From Streptomyces dengpaensis (GTDB lineage Bacteria; Actinomycetota; Actinomycetes; Streptomycetales; Streptomycetaceae): a DNA stretch of 64,000 nt. Location: contig NZ_CP026652.1 of the NCBI RefSeq assembly GCF_002946835.1, positions 6,324,001 through 6,388,000 on the forward strand. The letters run 5' to 3'. Positions 50,213 through 59,254 of this stretch are shown here, piece after piece. The first letter of the stretch is position 1. Each line of letters opens with the position of its first letter. Position numbers and translations under genes: made by a program. The notes beneath the pieces are model-generated. The model had not been told where the DNA came from, made no database searches, and worked only from the letters and a program-made list of their open reading frames with translations.

Positions 50213-50953
50213 ATGAGCATGAAAACTCGTTGGAGGCGTGCGGCACGCGCCGCTGTCGGCACCCTTGTCGTGGGTCTGCTGAGCGTACTGCCCACGTCTC
50301 CCGCCCCGGCCGCCACCAGTGGCGCGTCGGCGGGCGGATTCGTGGTCTCCGAGGGGCAGTTCAACCAGATGTTCCCGAACCGGAACTCCTTCTACACGTA
50401 CAACGGGCTCGTATCGGCGATGAGCGCCTACCCGGGCTTCGCCAACACCGGCAGCGACACGGTGAAGAAGCAGGAGGCCGCGGCCTTCCTCGCCAACGTC
50501 AACCACGAGACCGGCGGCCTGGTGCACGTGGTGGAGCAGAACACCGCCAACTACCCGCACTACTGCGACTGGAGCCAGTGGTACGGCTGCCCGGCCGGCC
50601 AGGCGGCCTACTACGGGCGCGGCCCGATCCAGCTCAGCTGGAACTTCAACTACAAGGCCGCGGGCGACGCGCTCGGCATCGATCTGCTCAACAACCCCTG
50701 GCTGGTGCAGAACAACTCGGCCGTGGCCTGGAAGACCGGCCTGTGGTACTGGAACACGCAGTCCGGCCCCGGCACCATGACCCCGCACAACGCCATGGTC
50801 AACAGCGCGGGCTTCGGCCAGACCATCCGCAGCATCAACGGTTCGCTGGAGTGCGACGGCAGGAACCCCGCGCAGGTGCAGAGCCGCGTGAACGCCTACA
50901 ACCGGTTCACGTCGATCCTGGGCGTCTCGCCCGGAGGGAACCTGTACTGCTGA
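50213..50953 (+). CDS. secreted GH19 chitinase, catalytic domain only
   Basis: The 246-residue protein has a twin-basic signal peptide (MSMKTRWRRAARAAVGTLVVGLLSVLPTSPAPAAT, cleavage about 34). A GH19 domain follows: SEGQFNQMFPNRNSFYTYNGLV, the acid catalyst in FLANVNHETGGL, YYGRGPIQLSWNFNY and NNPWLVQNNSAVAWKTGLWYW. GH19 enzymes cleave chitin by inversion. There is no separate chitin-binding domain, unlike many Streptomyces chitinases. AAAGG lies 6 bases before ATG 50213. A DasR-like box upstream supports a chitin-utilisation role. Confidence 0.95.
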   Translation: MSMKTRWRRAARAAVGTLVVGLLSVLPTSPAPAATSGASAGGFVVSEGQFNQMFPNRNSFYTYNGLVSAMSAYPGFANTGSDTVKKQEAAAFLANVNHETGGLVHVVEQNTANYPHYCDWSQWYGCPAGQAAYYGRGPIQLSWNFNYKAAGDALGIDLLNNPWLVQNNSAVAWKTGLWYWNTQSGPGTMTPHNAMVNSAGFGQTIRSINGSLECDGRNPAQVQSRVNAYNRFTSILGVSPGGNLYC

Positions 50954-50968
50954 CGGCTTCCCCGATGC

Positions 50969-51006
50969 GGTAAGGGGTGCCCCTCCGCGGAGGGGCACCC
51001 CTTACC
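50969..51006. terminator. bidirectional terminator between GH19 and nadA
   Basis: An uninterrupted 38-base palindrome centred on CCGCGG lies between the two convergent stops. Confidence 0.9.
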
Positions 51007-51056
51007 GATGGCCGACGCAGGAACGACGGCAGGCCTACGGAGGGCCTGCAGAAGCC

Positions 51057-52241
51057 CTACGGCAGCGCCAGCATCCGCTCCAGCGCCAGCTTCGCGAACG
51101 CCTCCGTCTCTTTGTCCACCGCGATGCGGTTGACCAGGTTGCCCTCGGCGAGGGACTCCAGGGTCCACACCAGGTGCGGCAGGTCGATGCGGTTCATGGT
51201 CGAGCAGAAGCAGACCGTCTTGTCGAGGAAGACGATCTCCTTGTCCTCGGGCGCGAAACGGTTCGCCAGGCGGCGGACCAGGTTCAGCTCCGTACCGATC
51301 GCCCACTTGGAGCCGACCGGAGCCGCCTCCAGCGCCTTGATGATGTACTCCGTGGAACCCACGTAGTCCGCGGCGGCCACGACCTCGTGCTTGCACTCGG
51401 GGTGGACCAGGACGTTCACGCCGGGAATGCGCTCACGGACGTCGTTCACCGAGTCCAGGCTGAAGCGGCCGTGCACCGAACAGTGGCCGCGCCACAGGAT
51501 CATCTTGGCGGCGCGCAGTTCGTCCGCCGTCAGCCCGCCGTTCGGCTTGTGCGGGTTGTAGACGACGCAGTCCCCGAGGGACATGCCCATGTCGCGGACG
51601 GCGGTGTTGCGGCCCAGGTGCTGGTCGGGCAGGAAAAGGACCTTCTCGCCCTGCTCGAAGGCCCAGTCCAGCGCGCGCTTGGCGTTGGACGACGTACAGA
51701 TCGTGCCACCGTGCTTGCCCGTGAAGGCCTTGATGTCCGCCGACGAGTTCATGTACGAGACCGGCACGACCTGCTCGGCCACCCCGGCCTCGGTCAGCAC
51801 GTCCCAGCACTCGGCGACCTGCTCGGCGGTGGCCATGTCGGCCATCGAGCAGCCGGCCGCGAGATCGGGCAGGACGACCTTCTGGTCGTCGCCCGTCAGG
51901 ATGTCCGCCGACTCCGCCATGAAGTGCACACCGCAGAACACGATGTACTCGGCCTCCGGGCGTGCCGCCGCGTCCCGGGCCAGCTTGAAGGAGTCGCCCG
52001 TGACGTCCGCGAACTGGATGACCTCGTCGCGCTGGTAGTGGTGGCCGAGCACGAAGACCTTGTCCCCGAGCTTCTCCTTGGCCACGCGGGCGCGCTCCAC
52101 CAGGTCCGGGTCGGACGGCGAGGGCAGGTCGCCGGGACACTCGACGCCACGCTCGCTCCTCGGGTCGGCCTCGCGGCCGAGCAGCAGCAGGGCGAGGGGC
52201 GTCGGCTGTACGTCGAGCTCCTGGGTCTGGGCGGTGGTCAC
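51057..52241 (-). CDS. nadA: quinolinate synthase
   Basis: NadA condenses iminoaspartate and dihydroxyacetone phosphate to quinolinate using a [4Fe-4S] cluster. The 394-residue protein shows VFVLGHHYQRDEVIQFADVTGDSF, FCGVHFMAESADIL (cluster cysteine), GGTICTSSNA, LFLPDQHLGRNTA, VLVHPECKHEV (second cysteine) and VCFCSTMNRIDLPHL (third). GTG 52241 has AAAGGG 8 bases upstream. nadB and nadC are not adjacent. A nested inverted repeat upstream overlaps the promoter and may be its operator. Confidence 0.97.
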   Translation of the reverse strand: MTTAQTQELDVQPTPLALLLLGREADPRSERGVECPGDLPSPSDPDLVERARVAKEKLGDKVFVLGHHYQRDEVIQFADVTGDSFKLARDAAARPEAEYIVFCGVHFMAESADILTGDDQKVVLPDLAAGCSMADMATAEQVAECWDVLTEAGVAEQVVPVSYMNSSADIKAFTGKHGGTICTSSNAKRALDWAFEQGEKVLFLPDQHLGRNTAVRDMGMSLGDCVVYNPHKPNGGLTADELRAAKMILWRGHCSVHGRFSLDSVNDVRERIPGVNVLVHPECKHEVVAAADYVGSTEYIIKALEAAPVGSKWAIGTELNLVRRLANRFAPEDKEIVFLDKTVCFCSTMNRIDLPHLVWTLESLAEGNLVNRIAVDKETEAFAKLALERMLALP

Positions 52242-52331
52242 GACACGCACCCTTTCTGTTCTGCGGCTCGCCGGGCTCGTAAGGAGGCGAGCCCGGCAGA
52301 ACAATTCCTTTTCGTCGAATTGACGCTATCT

Positions 52332-52385
52332 ATCATAACCGGATCACGTCACTTTGACGATGCCCATAGCGTCGATGTGACGTGA
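52332..52385. promoter_or_regulatory. nadA promoter with nested inverted repeat
   Basis: On the minus strand TATGAT (52332-52337) is a good -10 hexamer. Directly upstream, TCACGTCAC (52344-52352) pairs with GTGACGTGA (52377-52385). The inner TTGACG/CGTCGA also pairs, giving about 16 bp with one mismatch and a 10-base loop. It overlaps the -35 zone, so an operator is likely; the regulator is unknown. Confidence 0.5.
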
Positions 52386-52582
52386 ATCCCGGTCTCCTCG
52401 ACAGCAGGTGACACAGAGGTGTCCGTGGGGTTGTCCACATGCCGGTGTTCGCGTCCAGGCGTATGTGCGAGCATGAAGTGAGAGAAAGCAGAAAAGACAC
52501 GCGTTCGGCCCGGAATGAATCCGCGGCCCCGCCGGTTGCAACCGTCGGCAAGCAGTCTCCGTACAACCCGGGAGAGAAGCAG

Positions 52583-52939
52583 ATGTCCGTATCGGACGAG
52601 ACCACCACCGTGAACGACGGCATCATCCTGTCCGACGCCGCTGCGGCCAAGGTCAAGGCCCTGCTCGACCAGGAAGGCCGCGACGATCTGGCGCTGCGCG
52701 TCGCCGTTCAGCCCGGTGGCTGCTCCGGCCTGCGCTACCAGCTCTTCTTCGACGAGCGCTCCCTCGACGGCGATGTCGTCAAGGACTTCGGCGGCGTCAA
52801 GGTCGTCACCGACCGCATGAGCGCTCCGTACCTGGGCGGCGCGTCCATCGACTTCGTGGACACCATCGAGAAGCAGGGCTTCACGATCGACAACCCGAAC
52901 GCGACGGGCTCCTGCGCCTGCGGCGACTCCTTCAGCTGA
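52583..52939 (+). CDS. erpA: A-type iron-sulfur cluster insertion protein
   Basis: The 118-residue protein has the HesB/IscA/ErpA pattern of three cysteines: QPGGCSGLRYQL near residue 49, and SCACGDSF at the C-terminus. It hands Fe-S clusters to apoproteins. Its neighbour NadA, transcribed divergently, needs a [4Fe-4S] cluster, and LipA elsewhere in the window needs two. GGGAGAG lies 7 bases before ATG 52583. Confidence 0.95.
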   Translation: MSVSDETTTVNDGIILSDAAAAKVKALLDQEGRDDLALRVAVQPGGCSGLRYQLFFDERSLDGDVVKDFGGVKVVTDRMSAPYLGGASIDFVDTIEKQGFTIDNPNATGSCACGDSFS

Positions 52940-53045
52940 GCCCGCGACAGCCGGGCCTGCGCTAGCCAAGGCCGCGGCAGCCGAGCTCGCGGCAGCCGAG
53001 GCCGCGCCTCACGGCTGACCCCGCGCCTCACGGCCGCGCGCACGC

Positions 53046-53092
53046 ATACGAAGGCGGCGTCCCCCTCCGACAGGGACGCCGCCTTCGCGTAT
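53046..53092. terminator. bidirectional terminator after erpA
   Basis: A strong stem (CGAAGGCGGCGTCCC and complement, with outer ATACG/CGTAT) and a 9-base loop lie between the convergent stops. The 100 bases before it hold two short direct repeats (CGCGGCAGCCGAG and CCGCGCCTCACGGC). Confidence 0.88.
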
Positions 53093-53131
53093 CCGCGGCA
53101 GCTCGGCCGCCGGCCGCGGACGCCACAGTGC

Positions 53132-54883
53132 CTATCGAGGCTGCACGGACTCCGGCCCGGGGAGCTTCCCCTCGGGGATCTTCCTGCCGTCCGATCCCAC
53201 GACCTCGCGGTCGCCCAGCGGCTGGTCCAGGTGCACGGTCTTCTCGTACACCATGGCGATCAGGATGCAGACCTTGTCCTTCCAGGGCTTCTCGGTCACC
53301 GTGACGGTCACCTTGTCCGAGGTCTCGCTCGCCGAGGCCGAGTAGTCCGCGCACACCCCGCCCGTGAAGCTGACCGTCAGGTCCTTCCCGTCGACGGTGT
53401 AGCCCTGCACCGTGACGTCCCGGGTGCTCGGCGCCGACGTCGGCTCGTCCCCCGGCGCGGTCGGCGAAGGGCTCGGCTGCGCGCTCGGGTCTCCGGGCGG
53501 TGCCGGCGTGGCCAGATACCGCGGGTCGACCGCCGGATGCGTCACCGTGAAGCTGTCGTCCGTGCCCGGCGTCTGTACGTCGAACAGCCACGACGGCACC
53601 AATGTCTGCCGCCCGTCGGCGAGGTGCGTCGCCAGCCCGAAGGTGGCCTTCTCGACGGTCAGCGACTGCGGTTTCGGCGGCGCCGTCGCCAACTCGCACG
53701 GCATCTCGCTCCCGTCCGTCAGCGGTACGGGGCTGGCGCAGCCGCCGACGCCCGTGCCCCCGCCGTCCGACGCCGACCGGTTGTTCATTAGGTCCAGGGT
53801 CTTCTGGGCGCCGATGACGGGGTACGTGTCGCCCTTCACCGGCGTCTTCAACCGGCCGCTGCCGCTGAAGACCTTGCCTTCGGAGTCGACCTGGAGGCCG
53901 GTCGTCCAGCCGTAGGTGGGCAGCCCGCCGATCACCGGGTCCGCGTTCACCACCCGTACCCGGTCGTCGTTCATGAGCTGGCTCGCGTCCAGCTTCGCGT
54001 CGTCCTGACCGATGGCCTTCAGTACGGGAGCGGCCGCCTTCCTGGCCTCCTCCTCGCTCACCGCCGCCGGGCGCATCCTCGCCAGACCGCTGGAGCCGAC
54101 GGGGTTGCAGAGCTTGCCCTTGGGGCAGTTGTCGGCCCCGGGCAGATAGGAGCTGAACGTCCAGGTGCCCGGCGCGTTCCGGTTCACCCGCAGATGCGGC
54201 TGCGAACCGTCCTTCGTGGAGCCGACCGTCCAGCTGTCCCCGGCCGGCGTCGGCGTGCCCTTCAGGCCGAGGGCCTTCGCGAGCCGGGCCGCGTCGGCCT
54301 TCGTCACCTCGCCCTTCGCGCCGTACACGGGCGCCGCGTCCGGGCCGCCGGGCAGCTTGCCGTCCGCGCGGTAGGTCGCGCCGTACGGGTTGGGCTCGCC
54401 GGGCGCGATGCCGTTCGTACCGGTCGCACCGTCCGTGCCGCTGGTGCCGCCCTCGCCGCCGTAGCCCTCGAGGGCGAGCGGCGGGGGAGTGCCGGTGCCG
54501 CCAGGGGCCGAGGAGCGGTCGTTCCCGGAGCCGCCGGACACGGTCGCGGCGATGTACGCCCCGCCGCCCCCGACCAGCAGGACCGCGGCCGCGACGGAGG
54601 CGACGACCGCCGGGGAATGGCGACGGCGCGACGTGACCGGCTCGGCATTCCCGGCCGGACCCTGCGTGCCCTCGGCGGGACTCTGCGCACCCTCGGCGGG
54701 ACTTTGCGCACCCTCTGCGGGACCCTCAGCGCGCTCCTTGGGACCGACGCCGCGCTCGTCCGAACCGACGCCGCGCTCATCGGGACCGACGCCGCCCTCG
54801 GACGGACCCTCGGGACCCTCTGCGCCCTCGGCGGGACCCTCGGAGGGATCGGTCGCGTCGTTGTCGGGTCGCTCGGTGCTCAC
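53132..54883 (-). CDS. large single-pass membrane protein, unknown function
   Basis: The 583-residue protein starts with about 85 disordered, acidic, repetitive residues (SEGPAEGAEGPEGP, SPAEGAQ x2-3, DERGVG repeats). RRRHSPAVVASVAAAVLLVGGGGAYIAAT is one membrane helix (about 92-115). A large outer part follows, with six or more cysteines (DNCPKGKLCNP, GGCASPVPL, MPCELAT, GVCADYS, DKVCILIA) and a Pro/Ser linker (about 490-515). No catalytic motif is recognised. GTG 54883 has AAGGAG 7 bases upstream. It is probably an envelope protein specific to actinomycetes. Confidence 0.8.
   Translation of the reverse strand: MSTERPDNDATDPSEGPAEGAEGPEGPSEGGVGPDERGVGSDERGVGPKERAEGPAEGAQSPAEGAQSPAEGTQGPAGNAEPVTSRRRHSPAVVASVAAAVLLVGGGGAYIAATVSGGSGNDRSSAPGGTGTPPPLALEGYGGEGGTSGTDGATGTNGIAPGEPNPYGATYRADGKLPGGPDAAPVYGAKGEVTKADAARLAKALGLKGTPTPAGDSWTVGSTKDGSQPHLRVNRNAPGTWTFSSYLPGADNCPKGKLCNPVGSSGLARMRPAAVSEEEARKAAAPVLKAIGQDDAKLDASQLMNDDRVRVVNADPVIGGLPTYGWTTGLQVDSEGKVFSGSGRLKTPVKGDTYPVIGAQKTLDLMNNRSASDGGGTGVGGCASPVPLTDGSEMPCELATAPPKPQSLTVEKATFGLATHLADGRQTLVPSWLFDVQTPGTDDSFTVTHPAVDPRYLATPAPPGDPSAQPSPSPTAPGDEPTSAPSTRDVTVQGYTVDGKDLTVSFTGGVCADYSASASETSDKVTVTVTEKPWKDKVCILIAMVYEKTVHLDQPLGDREVVGSDGRKIPEGKLPGPESVQPR
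54660..54850 (-). repeat. in-frame tandem repeats in the N-terminus of the 53132-54883 gene
   Basis: Two families are visible: a 21-base unit coding for SPAEGAQ-type heptapeptides (about 54660-54722), and a unit of about 21 bases coding for GVGPDER-type heptapeptides (about 54745-54800). Confidence 0.7.
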
Positions 54884-55068
54884 CGCATCGCTCCTTCGGC
54901 TCCACTGCTGCTTCATGACCCGGCCCTGTCAAAAGAGGGCGCTGAAGGTCGTATACCGCATCCCCCTTACGGGGGACAGCAATGGGACGCAGCGGGGGAG
55001 CGCACGGTTCCCTGCGAGCGCTCTCCGTATTCCCCCGTTCGGCGCCGCCCGTTGGGCCGTACGGCCGA

Positions 55069-55290
55069 TCAGTCGCCGTAGTCGGACATCGCGTCCAGCA
55101 GCCGTGCGGAGGCGGACGGCACGGTCACCCCGTGGATGCGTGAGGGAGAGACGGAGAGGGGAGGGACCGGTGCGGGGGCCGACCAGTGGGGAGCCATCCG
55201 GGCGCAGTCGCCGCGCAGTGACGCCAGGTCGCCTTCGAGATCGAGGCCGAGGTGGTGCGGAGCGGAGCTGTGGACCTTGAGGTTCGTCAT
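55069..55290 (-). CDS. small conserved protein
   Basis: The 73-residue product (MTNLKVHSSAPHHLGLDLEG ... SASARLLDAMSDYGD) is soluble. A middle Pro/Ser stretch sits between conserved-looking ends (DLASLRGDCARMAPHWS and LLDAMSDYGD). TACGGT lies 6 bases before ATG 55290 and there is no ribosome binding site, so the message is likely leaderless. I know of no function. Confidence 0.7.
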   Translation of the reverse strand: MTNLKVHSSAPHHLGLDLEGDLASLRGDCARMAPHWSAPAPVPPLSVSPSRIHGVTVPSASARLLDAMSDYGD

Positions 55291-55296
55291 ACCGGA

Positions 55297-55302
55297 ACCG
55301 TA
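55297..55302 (-). promoter_or_regulatory. -10 hexamer TACGGT, leaderless start at 55290
   Basis: The hexamer is 6 bases from ATG. Just upstream, ACTATCGGGTAGT (55331-55343) is a small palindrome, and GTGCCCGCTTCCGTGTTCG occurs twice at a 21-base interval (about 55359-55398). Confidence 0.5.
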
Positions 55303-55482
55303 GGCACCGTCGACGTCACGAAGAAAGATCTACTATCGGGTAGTTTTCTCCGCTTCGGTGCCCGCTTCCGTGTTCGTCAGTGCCCGCTTCCGTGTTCGCT
55401 TCGCCGTCCGCTTCAGCAGGTCCGCGCGGAACCGGTAGCGTGAACTGTCAATCCCCTCCCCTCGCAGGAGCGTGTCCTAGCC

Positions 55483-56457
55483 GTGCGTATCGCAGTCACC
55501 GGCTCCATCGCCACCGACCACCTCATGACCTTCCCCGGCCGTTTCGCCGACCAGCTGGTCGCGGACCAGCTGCACACGGTCTCCCTCTCCTTCCTGGTCG
55601 ACAACCTCGACGTGCGCCGGGGCGGGGTCGGCGCGAACATCGCCTTCGGCATGGGTCAGCTCGGCACCCGGCCGATCCTGGTCGGTGCGGCCGGCTCCGA
55701 CTTCGACGAGTACCGCGCGTGGCTGGACCGCCATGGCGTCGACACCGACTCGGTCCGCATCTCCGAGGTGCTGCACACCGCGCGCTTCGTGTGTACCACC
55801 GACGCCGACCACAACCAGATCGGCTCCTTCTACACGGGCGCGATGAGCGAGGCACGGCTCATCGAGCTCAAGGCCGTGGCGGACCGGGTCGGCGGTCTCG
55901 ACCTCGTCCTGATCGGCGCGGACGACCCCGAGGCGATGCTGCGCCACACGGAGGAGTGCCGCTCCCGCTCGATTCCCTTCGCCGCCGACTTCTCGCAGCA
56001 GATCGCCCGGATGAACGGCGACGAGATCCGGATACTGCTCGACGGGGCGACCTACCTCTTCTCGAACGAGTACGAGAAGGGGCTCATCGAGTCGAAGACG
56101 GGCTGGACCGACGAGGAGATCCTGTCGAAGGTCGGCCACCGCGTGACGACCCTCGGCTCGCGCGGCGTCCGCGTCGAGCAGGCGGGCGAGGAGCCGATCG
56201 AGGTCGGCGTGCCGGAGGAGGAGCTCAAGGCCGACCCGACGGGCGTCGGCGACGCGTTCCGCGCCGGGTTCCTGTCCGGCCTCGCCTGGGGCGTCTCCCT
56301 GGAGCGCGCCGCCCAGGTCGGCTGCATGCTCGCCACGCTGGTCATCGAAACGGTCGGCACCCAGGAGTACCAGCTCAGCCGCGCCCACTTCATGGACCGC
56401 TTCACCAAGGCCTACGGCCACGAGGCCGCCACCGAGGTCCGGGCTCACCTGGCCTGA
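55483..56457 (+). CDS. PfkB-family carbohydrate/nucleoside kinase
   Basis: The 324-residue kinase shows RRGGVGANIAFGMGQLG near residue 45 (substrate-binding Gly-Gly), AGSDFDEYRAWL, and the C-terminal DPTGVGDAFRAGFLSGL with the catalytic Asp in GVGDAF. The family phosphorylates ribose, fructose or adenosine. The N-terminal IAVTGSIATDHLMTFPGRF with FLVDNLD is typical of actinobacterial adenosine-kinase-like members, so adenosine is the best guess. GTG 55483 has AGGAG at 12 bases, a wide spacing. It ends at a strong terminator. Confidence 0.9.
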   Translation: MRIAVTGSIATDHLMTFPGRFADQLVADQLHTVSLSFLVDNLDVRRGGVGANIAFGMGQLGTRPILVGAAGSDFDEYRAWLDRHGVDTDSVRISEVLHTARFVCTTDADHNQIGSFYTGAMSEARLIELKAVADRVGGLDLVLIGADDPEAMLRHTEECRSRSIPFAADFSQQIARMNGDEIRILLDGATYLFSNEYEKGLIESKTGWTDEEILSKVGHRVTTLGSRGVRVEQAGEEPIEVGVPEEELKADPTGVGDAFRAGFLSGLAWGVSLERAAQVGCMLATLVIETVGTQEYQLSRAHFMDRFTKAYGHEAATEVRAHLA

Positions 56458-56461
56458 TGGC

Positions 56462-56508
56462 CACTGCGGGAAGGCCCACCGCTCCGAGCGGTGGGCCTTC
56501 CCGCAGTG
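56462..56508. terminator. bidirectional terminator after the PfkB gene
   Basis: A stem of about 21 bp (CACTGCGGGAAGGCCCACCG and complement) closes on a GCTCCGAGC loop between two convergent stops. Confidence 0.92.
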
Positions 56509-56517
56509 CCCCATCCC

Positions 56518-57900
56518 CTACTTCACCCGCCGCACCACATACCCCACGCCCCGTTCCGCCGCCTGCTCGCCTACGTACTCCTGCCCGCGCATCTCGCACC
56601 ACGCCGGGATGTCCAGCCGGGCCGCCTCGTCGTCCGACAGGACGCGGACCGTGCCGCCGACCGGGACGTCGCCGATGACCTTGGCCAGCTCGATGACGGG
56701 GATCGGGCAGCGCCTGCCCAGGGCATCCACGACGAGGCTGTCGGAACCGGCGGGAGCCCTGGCCGGCTCCACCGGGACGCCCAGCTTTTCGCGGATCGCC
56801 GCGACCGTGCCAGGGAGGACCGACAGGAAGCGGTCGACGTCGGCGGACGGCGTGCCCGGTGGCAGCGAGACGCGGACGTTGCCCTCGCTCAGGACGCCCA
56901 TGGCCTTCAGGACGTGGCTGGGGATGAGGGTGCTGCTCGTGCAGGACGAACCGGAGGAGACCGAGAAGCCCGCGCGGTCCAGTTCGTGGAGGAGGGCCTC
57001 TCCGTCGACGTAGAGGCAGGAGAAGGTGACGATCCCCGGCAGGCGGTGGGTGTCGTCGCCGACCACCTCCACGTCGGGGACGAGCGCGGGGACGCGTACG
57101 CGGATCCGGTCCGTCAGCTCCCGCAGACGCGCGGCCTCCGCGGCCGCTTCTGCGCGGACGGCGCGCAGCGAGGCCGCCGCGGCCACCACGGCGGGGATGT
57201 TCTCGAACCCGGCCGCTCGCCCCGACTCCCGCTCGTCCACGGGCCCTTGAGGAGCGAACCGCACCCCTTTGCGTACGACGAGCAGCCCGACGCCCGAAGG
57301 TCCGCCCCACTTGTGGGCGCTCGCCGTGAGGAGGGACCAGTCGCCCTCCACCCGGCCCCACACCAGTGACTGCGCCGCGTCCACCAGCAGCGGCACCCCC
57401 GCCGCCCGGCACACCTGCGCCACCTCAGCCACCGGCTGCTCCGTCCCCACCTCATGGTTGGCCGACTGGAGGCAGGCGAGCGCGGTGTCGGGGCGCAGGG
57501 CGTCGGCGTACGCGGAGGGGGACACCCTGCCCGTACGGTCGACCGGGATCTGTGTCACCGATCCGCCCGCGGCCTCGTGTACGTCCGCCGAATGGAGCAC
57601 CGACGAATGTTCGACGGCAGACACGATCAGGTGGCGTCCGGCGCGCCGCCGGCCCGCGAGAGCGCCCTCGATCCCGGCGTGCACGGCCCGCGTCCCGGAG
57701 GTGGTGAAGACCAGCTCGTCCGGGCGGCAGCCCACCGCCTCGGCCGCCGCCTCACGCGCCGCGTCGAGCAGCAGCCGGGCCCGCCTCCCCTCGCGGTAGA
57801 GGCGGGCGGGGTCGGCCCACCCCTCGTCCAGCGAGGCCTGCAGGGCCTGGCGGGCGACGGGATGTAGGGGAGCGGCGGAGGCAGCGTCGAAGTAGACCAC
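56518..57900 (-). CDS. cysteine desulfurase fused to a TusA-like sulfur carrier
   Basis: Residues about 1-370 are a class V aminotransferase of NifS/IscS type. The PLP lysine is in LLTASAHKWGGPSG, LVDAAQSL holds the cofactor Asp, and SGSSCTSSTL holds the persulfide cysteine. Residues about 385-460 are a TusA/SirA-like domain with the carrier motif GRRCPIPVIELAK. A single chain could take sulfur from cysteine and hold it as a persulfide for transfer. The acceptor is unknown; thiolation or Fe-S/cofactor synthesis are candidates. GTG 57900 has TAGCGT 6 bases upstream. It diverges from ctaC. Confidence 0.92.
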   Translation of the reverse strand: MVYFDAASAAPLHPVARQALQASLDEGWADPARLYREGRRARLLLDAAREAAAEAVGCRPDELVFTTSGTRAVHAGIEGALAGRRRAGRHLIVSAVEHSSVLHSADVHEAAGGSVTQIPVDRTGRVSPSAYADALRPDTALACLQSANHEVGTEQPVAEVAQVCRAAGVPLLVDAAQSLVWGRVEGDWSLLTASAHKWGGPSGVGLLVVRKGVRFAPQGPVDERESGRAAGFENIPAVVAAAASLRAVRAEAAAEAARLRELTDRIRVRVPALVPDVEVVGDDTHRLPGIVTFSCLYVDGEALLHELDRAGFSVSSGSSCTSSTLIPSHVLKAMGVLSEGNVRVSLPPGTPSADVDRFLSVLPGTVAAIREKLGVPVEPARAPAGSDSLVVDALGRRCPIPVIELAKVIGDVPVGGTVRVLSDDEAARLDIPAWCEMRGQEYVGEQAAERGVGYVVRRVK

Positions 57901-57906
57901 ACAACA

Positions 57907-57912
57907 ACGCTA
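57907..57912 (-). promoter_or_regulatory. -10 hexamer TAGCGT, leaderless start at 57900
   Basis: The hexamer is 6 bases from GTG 57900 and no ribosome binding site is present. Confidence 0.5.
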
Positions 57913-58255
57913 AATCGTCCGGTCGGCGGAGTGCCCCATGGGGCGCGGGGCGGTCACATCGTGCGGCTCCGCCGCGCGGCACGTCACAGACGGCGCAGTC
58001 GCCTGATTCGCCGCGCCCTCCCCGAGCTGTAAGGCGCCCCAACCCTCCGTCAGAAGACACCCGGAGCCGGGCATTCCACCCCTTCGGGGTGCCTAGCGGC
58101 GCGTTGGGCACCCTCCCCGCGCGACCCCAAATAGCGTCCAGTAGGGTTTGGTCCGCATAAACATCCAAACCCCTGCCCGACGCAGGGCGGCGACCGACCC
58201 GCGAGAAGGCAGGCCGCAGCCAACCGCGCGGGCGAGACTCTCGGGAAGGCGCTAC
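57913..58255. other. ctaC upstream region
   Basis: No gene is seen. A short hairpin CACCCCTTCGGGGTG (58077-58091) lies about 165 bases before ctaC. A frame in phase with ctaC is open from 58148, but the ribosome binding site supports GTG 58256. Confidence 0.4.
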
Positions 58256-59254
58256 GTGAGTCCCAACGGCTCCGACCTCCCCCGCTGCCTGAAGGGCGCG
58301 GGTGGTACCCCCACGCCGCGGCGCCCGATGCGGCGGAAGCTGCTGCAGGCGCTGACTGCGGGCCTGGTCCTGGCGACAGCCACTGGTTGCTCGTACAACT
58401 GGGAAGACTTCCCCCGCCTTGGTATGCCCACACCGACCACGGAAGAGGCTCCGCGGATCCTCTCCCTGTGGCAGGGGTCCTGGGCGGCCGCGCTCGCCAC
58501 CGGCGTGCTGGTCTGGGGCCTGATCCTGTGGAGTACGGTCTTCCACCGGCGCAGCCGCACCAAGGTCGAGGTTCCTCCGCAGACCCGGTACAACATGCCC
58601 ATCGAGGCGCTGTACACGGTCGTCCCGCTCATCATCGTCTCGGTGCTGTTCTACTTCACCGCCCGCGACGAGTCGAGGCTCCTCAGCCTCGACAAGAAGC
58701 CCGACGTCACGGTCAACGTGGTCGGCTATCAGTGGAGCTGGGGCTTCAACTACATCGAGGACGTCCCCGGTTCCACCGGGAACGCCAAGACCGACAAGAA
58801 CCTGGACGCCATTCCGGACCGGTTCAAGGACGACTTCCCGGCGAACGCCGGCGGTGTCTACGACGTCGGCACGCCCGGTACGCGGAACCCGCAGACGAAC
58901 AACCCCGGCCCGACCCTCTGGCTCCCCAAGGGCAAGACGGTCCGCTTCGTTCTCACTTCGCGTGACGTCATCCACTCCTTCTGGGTGGTGCCGTTCCTCA
59001 TGAAGCAGGACGTCATCCCGGGCCACACCAACTCCTTCCAGGTGACCCCCAACAAGGAGGGCACCTTCCTGGGCAAGTGCGCCGAACTCTGCGGCGTCGA
59101 CCACTCCCGGATGCTGTTCAACGTGAAGGTCGTCTCCCCTGAGCGCTACGAACAGCACCTCAAGGACCTCGCCAAGAAGGGGCAGACCGGTTACGTTCCC
59201 GCCGGCATCGCGCAGACGAGCCACGAGAAGAACCGGGAGACGAACAACCTGTGA
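58256..59254 (+). CDS. ctaC: cytochrome c oxidase subunit II (CuA lipoprotein)
   Basis: CtaC takes electrons from the cytochrome bcc complex to CuA. The 332-residue protein has a signal/lipobox (LVLATATGC, Cys about 42), two membrane helices (about 68-92 and 113-133), and a cupredoxin domain. The CuA ligands are visible in [11 protein letters not shown] and [14 protein letters not shown]. An extended insertion (about 170-200) is typical of actinobacteria. GGAAGG lies 6 bases before GTG 58256. It overlaps ctaD by GTGA. Confidence 0.97.
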   Translation: MSPNGSDLPRCLKGAGGTPTPRRPMRRKLLQALTAGLVLATATGCSYNWEDFPRLGMPTPTTEEAPRILSLWQGSWAAALATGVLVWGLILWSTVFHRRSRTKVEVPPQTRYNMPIEALYTVVPLIIVSVLFYFTARDESRLLSLDKKPDVTVNVVGYQWSWGFNYIEDVPGSTGNAKTDKNLDAIPDRFKDDFPANAGGVYDVGTPGTRNPQTNNPGPTLWLPKGKTVRFVLTSRDVIHSFWVVPFLMKQDVIPGHTNSFQVTPNKEGTFLGKCAELCGVDHSRMLFNVKVVSPERYEQHLKDLAKKGQTGYVPAGIAQTSHEKNRETNNL

